DNA from: Scolanthus callimorphus
Lineage: Eukaryota > Cnidaria > Anthozoa > Actiniaria > Edwardsiidae
Direction of reading: 5' to 3'
Length of the DNA stretch: 64,000 bases
Assembly: GCA_033964015.1 (NCBI GenBank)
Contig: JAWWUD010000052.1
Coordinates: 682,001-746,000 of the forward strand
Both the position numbers and the translations under genes were made by a program. Under the pieces are notes generated by a model, which saw nothing but the letters and a program-made list of their open reading frames with translations, had not been told where the DNA came from and ran no database searches. Below, piece after piece: positions 33,801 to 45,800 of this stretch (the stretch's first letter is position 1; each line of letters opens with the position of its first letter).

Positions 33801-36800
33801 GACAAAATATAACACGTTTGATAAATCCGAGAATAGAAGACAGTCCCCCGCGAGCGCAGAAAAAAAATCCAGGGTTCGTACACATTCTGAATGAAAAACA
33901 TCTAGGATTTTCCAGGGGGTCTTTACTTATTTTTCCAGGAGTTTTTATGGGGTAGAAATGTCCCCCCCCCCCTCCCAAAAAATAAATAAATAAATAAAAC
34001 ACACTTTAAAAGGAAGCTGCTTTACTGTATTGGACCGATATACTGAAACCAACATTTTTCTATTCACTAGTATGATGACAGTACTAATCACGTTATAATT
34101 TGCAGCCTAAAATAAGATTCGCGAAACTGACTTTTCCAGTTTTCCCAGGATTTTTCCAGGGTTTTCCTTAACATTCCAGGACTTTCCAGGAAGGAAATGA
34201 AAATCCAGGATTTCCAGGACGCTTACGAACCCTGGGGCTCCTGGTCAGGCCAAAGAAAGAAATAAAGAAAAAACGGCCCTGCGCAGGGTTTCTTCCCAAT
34301 AGCATGCACGCGTCGCTTGATTCCCAGTTAGTCCACTTACTGTGCTCTTCGTAGCAGCTCTGACGTCATATCCATCATAGTGTAGGTCCCAGGCCCTGGG
34401 GTTTTGCGTGAGTGGTGAGGCTTTCCTTGGAATCGCACCGACGTCTGACCAAACGGGCTTCGCTTTAGACCTGTCGTTCTTCAGAAGAGAAAAACAGTGG
34501 CGAAGCTTAGACAGAAGCTTAGCCAGTCTTAACTATGAGGTAAAAAAACAGCGCAGCTTTCGCCAATTTAGCTAGCGCTACTTTGGGGTAATATTGCGCA
34601 CACCTGATCTAGAGTTTTCGGAATCGCCTAGGATAGCAGCCGCCGAGTGAAGCTTTCTGATAGTAAAACTAACAGGCATTCGAGATGTGTGGTATGTAGA
34701 AGTGCGACCACGGCGGCACTTTTTTACTACGGGTCTAGAAAGGGGGTCTGGAACTCCCTTTCGCTTGTCATTTTTTTTAGGAAGAAGGCTAAATTGGCGA
34801 AAGTTGCGCGTTTCTTTTTCGGATTTTTATCTCAAAGTAAAGTTAAGCTTCCCATTTGCTATGTGTAGAAAACAGTGAAATATTTTAGTTTCAAATATAC
34901 ACCTAAGTCCTATATACTACTCTAAGTCCTTATCAGGATTCACGTTTTCCCTTGCAATGGAGAAGTTTTCCAAATAATTCCAAACTCCTTTTTCAAACCC
35001 AGCAACAACATTTTATTTTCAGAATATTTCCAACGAAAAAAACTAAACCCAAAGTTACACCCTCCCCCAATCAGGAACGAAACAAATTCACAACTGACCA
35101 ATCATGGGACGAAACAAATTCACAACTGACAAATCATGGGACGAAACAAATTCACAACTGACCAATCATGGGACGAAACAAATTCACAACTGACCAATCA
35201 TGGGACGAAGTACGTACGACTTGGTGTTTAGTCGTGACCAAGAAAACAAGAGTCACTGTGTGCCTGTTTTTTTCTCGCGTTCTGATTGGCTGACTGAAGA
35301 CAAAGATCCAATACCTCCACCAATAGGAACATGTAGAAAACGCAAGTCAGATTTATTTTCGATAGTCAACTGAGATCCGCTCTATACAGATAGCATTCTT
35401 ACCTTTTCAAAATTTCTAGCGAGTTCTTGGGGTTATTATACGCTCCTGGAGCTGGTGTATTCTGTTTGTCGCCGTCAAATCTCTGCAAGTAATTTAGAGC
35501 AATCATTAAAGAGCCTGTGTCAGCCGCCATTTTGACGGCATAGCAACATACCAAGTCGGAGAAAAGAATCCATTTCCATCGGTTGACTTAGAGAATATAG
35601 AGCAATTTTCTCGATTGAATTTGGTAAATCAAATATAAAACTTTGTTTTTAGCTGTTGATTTAGAGATTTCAATATGTAATTTGTCTTATTATATCGAAC
35701 GAAAACAATAACAAAGGAGTGGCTGACACGGGCTCTTTAAAGACACTGTGACCGATATGGGCGTGACGAATAGTCTCGTAGCCCATAAAACTCTATGCTA
35801 ATGAGGTAACGGTAACAATAGTGAACTCAATCCGTTAAAATCTCGTGGAATTTCGATCCATCCTTTGGTCTAAAACTGATTAATGTGATACGAAGTCATC
35901 AGGGGGGGATGGCAACGAGGCCTGGACCCGAGTTTAGATGAACGTTCCCAGCTGCTCAGCTGTCAATCAAACAAAGGCTTTGTAATAGTCTAGGAGCAGA
36001 TCTTGAAAAGAGGCCTAGAAAGTGGTTTTCGTAGCACCCATCGCGCAGACCCGGGAAAGTAGCATAGGATGATAGGTATGTGTATATTCAGACCGGATGT
36101 TACAAATGAGCCGATGGGACAACATTCCGATTTCGGGCACTTTTGTTACATGCTCGAATGTTCTTTGTAAAATTGTAAAGTAATTTAAAGCCTGTAAAAT
36201 TAAACATCTTACCAAAAAACACATCAAACTCTGCATACGTGTAGAAGTAAATGCGTTTCAAATGGTAAGATATAAACTTGGGCCGTAGTTTCCATACGTA
36301 CTGTAAAAATTAAGGTTAAAGAGATATCTGTGATGGCGGCCATTTTTAACCTTTTGTTATTCATGAGGTCCTTTGTTATTCATAAGTTCCTGTTGTCTGA
36401 AAAGTCAAGAATCACATATACTGTACAGGCTTCCAGGCCTAATATATAGTTTTATTGTTTGAATCATTTAACTAGGTAATTTCGAATAAAGAAAAATGTT
36501 TTTGGTATTTCTAATAAACGTATATTTTTTTTGTTTGTGTCAACATTGGAGGGATATTTTTTACCAACGCAGACATTTAGGCACGCTACAGCCTATATTT
36601 ATGTCTTCAGGAGTAGTCCAGTGATATTGTAGTTCCAGTTGGAACTAATTGCAATAGAATTTTTCTCAACGGCATATGAACTAGTTTAGTGAGCTAGTTA
36701 ACAGAAAAAAAGTCCTCAAAAATCCCTTGAGCGGAACATGCCGAAAACGAGGAATTAAAATTTGGCCGAAAACCACAGGGTACCCGCGTCACAAAAAGTT

Positions 36801-39800
36801 ATATTTTTGAAATAACCGCTCAAATTCTTGGTATCTTTTGTATTTAGAGATCCATAATTATTTGCAAGCAATGTTTAATAATTCTTATCTGTTTTGATGA
36901 TTAAAAAAGTTTTTTCGTTGACCGAACCCATTTTAAGAAGAGTCGCGATTTGGCCAATGTAGACCCGAAATCGAGCAAAATTTTGATTGAGTCCGAAAAC
37001 TACTGGTGACCGAAGCCTAGAAATAAACTATTTTGTTTGTAGTGCTCATGCGACAACTAAAAAAGAAACAAACAAACAAGTTTTAGCTGGTGGTGGTATA
37101 TGACGAAGGAAAATAAAGAGCGCTAATAAAATACTGCAAGTACTCAAAAATCCCTTCTGGCCAATGTCAAAAACACAGTGACAATGCAATATCGTTTTAC
37201 TGCGTTTTGCAGGATTTGAATCGAATCTTGAGTGAGTGCATGAAATGTGAACTACAACAAATGGTACAGCTAGCAGATAACACCTTGTTTATCAGAAACT
37301 AGAGTTATATTTGCTGATAAAGATCATCATCTTGCATTTCGATGTCTAGATCAGGAGGGGGGTGAATCCCTGTTTTGCACTCAGTGCAGGCTGGGTTACA
37401 GCAGTCCGTTCTTTTTACATGTGCATCTATGGGTCCTGCAGTCACTCTTGCACTTACACCTTACCATTTCAAGCAAGGAGAGTCGTGTGCCGGGTTGTCA
37501 ACTGTGGTATGACGCTGCTGCAGGAGTAGGGGGAAGAATTTCCGGCTGCACGCTTATAATTTTCGTAGCTACTTTTCTGCATAATGTAGCGCACGGAATC
37601 GCACGGATCTGCACAAAGTTTCGCCTCAATCCGAATCCGCAACGTTTGATTTATGAAAACAACTGATACTTAGACAAAGTATTTCACCAAGCAGAAGCAA
37701 GATTAAAGCCAACGTTTCAGACATTTAATTCTGTCCTTCATCAGGACGGTTACAAAAAAAAGTTACATGTCACGCGTATAAACTATGAGGCGCGCGCGAT
37801 ATGGAAGATGAACGCGCGCGTGTAATTATAATATAATTAAAGTTCTTCTCGCAGGTTGAGGCCATCAGGGTCCATTGTCTTGAGCTTCTATATCCAGTAG
37901 CCCTCAACTGACAACATATCTTCCGCCTTCGAAACTTTCTTGGTGCATTTTATCACCAGATCTTCTAGGATATGTCCTGCGTTGGTGGGATTGAAATGGG
38001 CCGCCACTGCTGATGTCTCAGCATAACTTCTGTAATGGTTGATAGTGCTCTTGTGCGTTCTAAATTGTTCATGTAGAGGACAGCTGGTTTGGCCTACGTA
38101 CTGCATGCGACACTTAATACACGATATAAGGTAGATAACATTGCTACTCTTACAGTCCAGCGTGCTGTTATACGAGAGCTGACGAAAGTGTCGTTTACGT
38201 CTACGAACTTACACCTGCGGTTCCCACAAGTCATATTCAAGTTTATCTCACCACTTGCAGTTGTCTAAGAAGATGGAACCCGGGCTCTCACTAAGATATC
38301 TCTCAGGTTAGGTTGGCGTCTGAAAGCCACCATAAGGGGTTCTGATAATATTTTCTTCCATCGTTCTGAGACACAAATGATGGGGAACGTGGGTGCGTTT
38401 TGTAGCCGAGGGGGATATGTAAGCACTACAGCTACTCTGTTGCTCTTCGTTCCTCGTTGGCGGGTCATCAGAGTGTCTGCTCTGGATTGCAGCACTTGTT
38501 TGTTTGTAGCCTCTCACTGTAAGGTGGGTGGTATAAGCTCTCCTTATCACCTTCGACACGTCTTCTCGGAACTGATTCTTAGTAGACGGAGTGCTAAGGG
38601 GTAGGGGATACTCGACTTGCAGTGCGCAGGGTGACTGGAAGTCACGAGCAGATATTGTTGTTTTATACCATGTTGTTTTATGCGGGTTTTATACCACAAC
38701 AAAAACGAAAAAATACAAACAAAAACAGCACGCGCGAGCAGCAAAAAGGTGTTTTCATTGGTTCGTTTAGCGCGCGCACTGATAATGGCGCGTTCCGTGG
38801 TATATTTAAGCATTAGAGCACAACTTTCGCGTGATGTTGGAAGAGACACGAGAGCGTGGCTCGTGATTTAGAAACTTTTCGAGTTTCTCTCCCAACATCA
38901 CAAGTGCTCTATTTGCCGATAAAGTCATAGAAACCTGTGCTCTCTAATGCTTTTATGATATAGTGGGGGAGACCTATTGCTTTATCGGTGCAAGAGAGCA
39001 TAGATTTGGACCAATCAGAGCGCGCATTAAATCGTAGCTATATTATAAACTTTACTTATAAAATAGCTAAGATAGTACGCGCGCTCTGATTGGTTGCGAA
39101 CTGTCCATCCTGACATTATAAACGCACAGCAGATGCAATGCTATTTTATAAAAGCAATAAAAAGCGGATTTCTGCAGTTTATAATGTGATAAACGCAAGA
39201 GGGATGCTGGAAAAACACTTGAAAAGTTTGAAATTCACTCGCCTACGGCTTGTGAGTTTCAAACATTTCTCTTGTTTTTGCAGCATCCCTCGTGCGTTTA
39301 TCACATAAACCACTGAAATCCGCTCTTTATTGCTTATATGTACCATGACTGAAAGCCAATCAGAATTCGAGAAACGCGCGCGTTGTGGTATAAAGAAAAA
39401 CAGACAGGGATAGAAGTGTCTAATCTGGAGGCTTACACTTTTCAAAGTGAAAGCTACGATGTCTAAAAAGTTGAAAATAGGCAAAAAAGAAGACTATTTA
39501 TCATATTCATTTGCTTAATACGAGTGATAGACTTGACAATTTGGCTTTTGTTGTGTCGCATCACAATTTCCGCGTGAATTTTGGAAAAACATTAATTGGG
39601 TACCCTGTGGTTTTTGAGATGAAATAAACAATGCCGCCTCACGGTCACACCCGCCGGTTTTTATGTAAACAACCTCATTTGGAATGTTCTCGATCTAAGC
39701 TTCAAAATGGTATATGTCTCTTAAAATCCGCAAGAGGGGGAGGGTTTTGGTTGCTGGCCCACACGGCACACGGGCCGGAGTACAATATCGATTTTTCAAA

Positions 39801-42800
39801 TCGTTTTAAATGTCAAAACATAGAGAATATATTAGAAATTGCCTGTAAATAATTACGGTACTTGAAATGCAAAAATATACCAATAATTGTAGCGTTCTTT
39901 TAAATAATGGAATTTATTTTGACGCGGGTACCCTGTGGTTTTCGGCCGAATTTTAATTCCTCGTTTTCGGCATGTTCCGCTAAAGGGATTTTTGAGGACT
40001 TTTTTTCTGTTAACTAGCTCACTAAACTGGTTCATATGCCATTGAGAAAAATTCTATTGCAATTAGTTCCAACCGGACCTACAAAATCTTGTAGATTGAC
40101 TGGACTAGAGAGAAGGCACAACTCATTTGAATAACAAAGAACTAATATGGCTGCCAACTTCTAATTTCTGTTTCTGACGTTAGATTGGCTATTAAAAAAT
40201 CAAGGCAAGACAAAACTTTCCTGCAGCCAGAGCCAATCCTGTCGTTCACGGTCCACCTAAGTCATGATCACTAGATTTGAAACTGGAAACTGAAACAAAG
40301 ATTCAGATGGCAGGGATTTTTTTCTTCTTAAATTTTAGAAGATATACAGGGATTTGGCAGGGATTTGATCGAAACCCGCGTAGTTGAGAGCTGTTACAGT
40401 TTGCTATGTGATTCGCCGTCACAATAAAAGGCCGCAAACAGCTCTCCGAAACCTTTAAAATTACTCTAAAGCAAGTATGGTTCCCTTCGCCGTCGATCAG
40501 CGCCAAAAGATTTTAAGAAAAGGCATATTCGGCCATAATCCTTCCAACGCGAGCATGAACATCAAGACGAAGAAGTCGGTTTTGGCTAGCTGAGCGCCTG
40601 GCCGAGTTTGATTGACAGTTCCGCAACTGGGAACGATCATGAAACATGAAAAGGCGGCAAGATCAAAGGCCGTTGCCATCCCCCCCCCCCCCTGGAAGTC
40701 ATAGAACAACAAACTAACGGTGTTATTTTAAGTTTATTACCGTATTAGATAAACACAACAAAACAATCATAACATTATCAGGCCCTTTAAGAGTCAGTGT
40801 GCGATGTGTGTGACATGTTGCCAATAAAAAAGCATATGCTAGTGGGGTACCTAGCACTAAATGCGTCTAAATCTCAAGGAAGTTCGATCCATCCTTTCGT
40901 TTAGAACTGGTTTAAGTGATATTTAGACACAGAGCATAGTGTTATTTTGAAAGTTTCTTACAAGACTACATCTTGGAATCTTACCTTCGATTGTGAGCCA
41001 AATGGTGCATTGATAACCGGATCATCCTGTAACGCAGGTTTACTCTGGCCCTCAAACTGGCTCTTGATCTCATATTTACCAGGCCCGGGCACAGCCCTTT
41101 TAGTTTCTTTGTGAACTATTTCCTCATGATATCGAGGGAGCTGTGAATAGTGACACGACATTGATTGTAGATTAAAAATTGGCATCTGGGCCGCGCACTG
41201 AGCCATTTTTGTCAAATAATTGGGGCAACTTATTGGAGCCATAACCAGGGGCGGATTTAGGGGTGGGGGTTGGGGGTGTCGCTGCGTCCCCTTTCTCTGG
41301 AGATTTTTCGTCGTTTCATTATTCCCTCCCCCCTTTATGAAATTCCTGGATCCTCCCCTGATATTACCATATAACGTCATAGCCAAGCCTACGATGTTTC
41401 GTTTCGTTGTGGAAGTACTACATTTTAATATTTACTTTGGTTTGTCCCACCATGAAACACTCATAGAACGGTTTTTTACTAGACCTCAAAACCGCGATTT
41501 TCATATAGCCTAAAAACTGCAGACCTAATTCCATTTGTTTGTACCCGACCCCAGACTTCAAGAACAGAATGGATGATTCCAGATATAAATGATGTACACT
41601 CTCTTTTCTTTGGAAATGCCGTTGGAATTTAACACAACTACCAGGCATATGGTGTTTCAAATCTCATACATTGTCAATTCCTGTCACTAAAACCTCAACA
41701 TAACCATTGTAAACCTTATGTAGGGAAGCCCCCTCCCTCCCAAAAACTCTGTAAGTAACTCTGTAGAATAACCCATAATACTTACTGCTGACTCAAATGG
41801 TTGTTTTCTGCTTTCCTCTACAATCTAGAAGAGAGAAAAGTTTTCAATTTTCACAAAATGACATATTGCACTGGCAAGATGGCTGGTCACTCGGAAGAAG
41901 ACCCTGGGCTGGGGCCTTTCCACAGGGAGACCGCCTAAGAAGAAACAGTTAAAATCTGATATAGCTGCCAGACATCCGGGAAGATGACAATCACTAAGAC
42001 AAGTCACTAAGATAAACTCTAGTTCTGATTTCTGCCCTCTCTTCCTGTTTTTCTTAGGCGATCTCCCTGTGGAAAGGCCCCAGCCTTAAAGGGTCTTCTT
42101 CCGAGTGACCGGCCGCCATCTTGAACATTACCAAGAAGACCCTGGCAACGAGGTTGTGCTCACATCACTTTTAAAAACACATGCACAGTCACAATTAAAA
42201 TTCCAATCGAAATGGATTTTATCAGATGTGTGTCCACACGAAAGAGCTGAAAAACAACCAGGGAAAGAAATTTAGCCTTGTAAACACTCTTCTAAAGTAA
42301 TTAACTTACAATATCCATAGGTATTTTAATTCCTTGTTCTTGGTAAGGGTCATAATCGCCTGGTCCTGGTCCTCCACTTCCTGGAAAGTACAAATAACAA
42401 CAGGGCCCGGGATTAAGAAATAATCATAGTGATCATAATTTTATACCTTGTACTTACATGATTATGGCCATAATTATTTAAAAATCCATTAGGAAAACTG
42501 CACACACTGAAAACACAATCTTTATTTTATGTGAAAAAAGTAACTTAATACATCAAACAATTTAAAGTCCTGTACAACATATGCCATGGAGTCCACGTCT
42601 AAAATTAAAAAGGCATGCAATTCCTAAACATACAGTAATAACCTGATTGGTTCAGGAGCCATGACTGGTGGAAGAGATCCTAAATCCTAAAATAAATTGT
42701 CTTGGCAATAAATTTGTTATTGAGGGAAACTCAAAATGTGATTTGACTAGTAGATTTACCTCTAAATTGCATTCTCTTAGATGTTCTGTTGCTGAATATT

Positions 42801-45800
42801 GTCCCTTTATATTTTCTTGATGCTGGGTCTTCATTCTAAACAACATGGGCATTTTATTAAACTCACATTCTTGAACACAAATATTTTGTTTTATAGCCTG
42901 CAGGGGCGGATCCAGGAATTTAAGAACGGGGGGTGGATAGGAGGGAGGGGGGGAGGGGGGTGGCTAATGGAGTGAGGACAAAAAACGCTCTTACAAAAAT
43001 GCCCTGAAAACAATTTGCTGTATCCCGCCCCCTAAACTATCTAGTAATGGTCAGTACCCAGAATCATTGGATAATATAAAGGAGGGAGCGATTTTACTTT
43101 ATTTATTAATATTATTTAAAACAAAAAGATGGATTTCTACTCTTTTTTTACTCAAAAAGTGGGGTGGATATCCACCCAATCCACCCCCCCTGTATCCACC
43201 CCTGGACTGCATAGTGTGGCTCTAAAGGGAATGGGAGTTGAGGAGGAGAGAAAGTCAAGTGAGCAGATCAGAGGGGCTGGGGGATTAGGAAGGGGAGAGA
43301 AATTGCCGACATACTCTGACTAATGGAGTGAGGACAAAAAACGCTCTTACAAAAATGCCCTGAAAATGGTTTGCTGTATCCCGCTCCCTAAACTATCTAG
43401 TAATGGTCAGTACCCAGAATCATTGGATATAAAGGAGGGAGCGATTTTACTTTATTTATTAATATTATTTAAAACAAAAAGATGGACTTCTACTCTTTTT
43501 TTGCTCAAAAAGTGGGGTGGATATCCAACCAATCCACCCTCCCTGTATCCGCCCCTGGACTGCATAGCGTGGCTCTAAAGGGAATGGGAGTTGAGGAGGA
43601 GAGAAAGTCAGGTGAGCAGATCAGAGGGGCTGGGGGATTAGGAAGGGGAGAGAAATTGCTGACATACTCTGACCACTGAGCAGATCAGAGGGGCTGGGGA
43701 AGGAAGAGGAAGGGGGAACTTGGCAACACTCTGACACTGATTGAGCATGTTTACTGTTCTATGAGATGAGGGGAAAATCCTATTTGTGGTGCAAGCTATC
43801 CACCAACGTGTTACCTCATGTTTCAGCCCCAGTCACATTCAACAGTTTTGTGTTTGTTAGAAAAGGTCCCAGTTAACATACATAAAAATGGGGTGTTGAG
43901 AGACTCTTCATTCCCCTTGGGTCCTCCTGCTCTTTGCTCTCCTGCTCTAGCAGACAGACCTTGGTTGGTTGTTTTTAGGTTGTTTTATAGCGAGAATCAA
44001 GTGAGAGTTCCGATGTGGGCGCCATATTGTACAGGTCAAAATTTGGTGTGGGGCGAGTGACAAAATGAGGGGGTTGGGGTGGTGGTGGGCCGGGGAAAGG
44101 GGGGACGGGGAGGGAGGGTTTAGAGAGAGAGAGAGAGAGAGAGGAAAGAGCGCCTATGCATATTTGAGTCACAATTAATTCCTCTCTCCCGCCCAAATCC
44201 CCTTGTTTTGTCACTCGCCCCAGACTGAATTTTGACCCATCCAAGATGACACCCGCATCAGGTTGTCTACAACCTTAAAAAAGGCCAACCAACTACACAG
44301 GCTGTTTTTCTGCAAATACTCACATGCCTGACTTGATAGTAGGCAGGCCCCATGGTACCATCCTTATCTGGCATGTCCTGAGGGCGGAGTGTCCCATCAG
44401 GGGCTTCCTCAAAGCCATAAGCTTTCCCTGGGGATGGGATAGAGGGTGGGTCTGGTTTACGCTTGAATGTTATCCTACTTGTCTTGAAAATCTGGGGAAA
44501 TAATGAGGAGAATAAGGATTACTTCAGAAACAGTTGCATTTTCTGCTTCTTTTGAGCAATAGGTACTTGAAGTCAAAATAAGACCAGCCATCTTTAAATC
44601 TCGTCAGTGATGGGAGTATCTACTAATTGGTATGTGACAACTGCATGACTACATGCTGTTGTTAATATCTCAAATGTTCACTGACAAGAGTGAATTCATG
44701 CACCATATTGGAGAGGGCAGCCAGGAGTATGACCTGAGTGGGCAAAATACAGTAAGACCAGCAATCTTAAATCCTGTAAGTGAGCGGAGTAACTAACTGG
44801 TGACAGCTGCATTGACTTAGACATGCCTTGTTAATATCCCAAATGTTCACAGACAAGAGTGCATTCATTCACCATTTTGGAGAGGGCAGCAGGAGAGTAT
44901 GACCTGAGTGGGCATTGATAAAGTGGATGAGCCTTGCCTTGTGTGGCAGTTGAATCACAAAAAGTGTCACCAAATAAAATAATAATAATAAAATAAAAAA
45001 GTGTCAGCATATGGGAGGCTCTTTTAAACACTGTTTTTCATATGCTGGAAACCTGTTTGAGGTAATGTTTCCCAACCACTTCTGTCAGTTCCCAATATAC
45101 AAAACACAGCATCACAGATGGTCAGTGACAGCAACATCTGGAAATGAGGAATGAGGAAAATAGGAAACTGTTTCTATTTTCCTGACCACATCCCAGTCAA
45201 TCGCTGACAATTCCTGGACATACATTTTCATAAGACTGGGATTGATGGGGATGGTACTCTTCAAACAATTCCCGATTATCCCTGACATAGTATTAACAAT
45301 ATACTTACAGATCCCTCCCTGATTGCTTCTTCGCCCATGTCAGAACTGGTCCTGATCCCGCCCTCTTTCAACCAATCACTCCGTTTTTGCAGGTTATATG
45401 CCCCGGGCCCAGGAGTCTTGATATGCTTGTCACTAAATCTATTGGACTGTAAAATTACAAGAGGGATCAAGTTGTACGAATGTTCAGTTCAGGGCTGCTG
45501 GCACAGAATTTTAGGTTCAAATTCATGAAAAAAACAGCCAATTTCGCAGAAAAAACAGGCCGATTTCACGAAAAAAACAACCGATTTCACAGAAATTTTG
45601 AGGTTCAAATTTGTGAGGTAAAACAGTAGATTTCTGCAGGTCGAATTCAGGTGAAAAAATGGCCGATCGCGTGTGAATTTTACAAGCAAACTTTGGAGGG
45701 GTGGGAGTGTGGTCAATTTTCCTTTTATTTCCAATACAACCACAGTGTACCAGTACTGTATTTTTCACTGGAATGGAAATTCAAGAGCTGTGTGTGTGTT

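Larger units (their letters stand above)
36630..40077. mobile_element. ~3.4 kb unit with ~160-bp inverted ends, STPG2 intron
   Basis: The left arm (36630-36795) and right arm (39918-40077) are inverted copies. Left arm blocks are TGGAACTAATTGCAATAGAA, GAACATGCCGAAAACGAGGA and ACCACAGGGTACCCGCGTC. Right arm blocks are GACGCGGGTACCCTGTGGT, TCCTCGTTTTCGGCATGTTC and TTCTATTGCAATTAGTTCCA. Identity is high. The interior carries a Penelope-like fragment and other foldbacks, and I see no transposase. It is either a large non-autonomous DNA element or two inverted copies of a short repeat. Confidence 0.6.

Noticed and set aside
37888..38106. Possible host GIY-YIG nuclease gene
   Set aside because: The flanking motifs (LALRLLRISS, FRRQPNLRDILVRARV, LKTMDPDGLNLREE) are those of Penelope-like elements, and the frame is broken.
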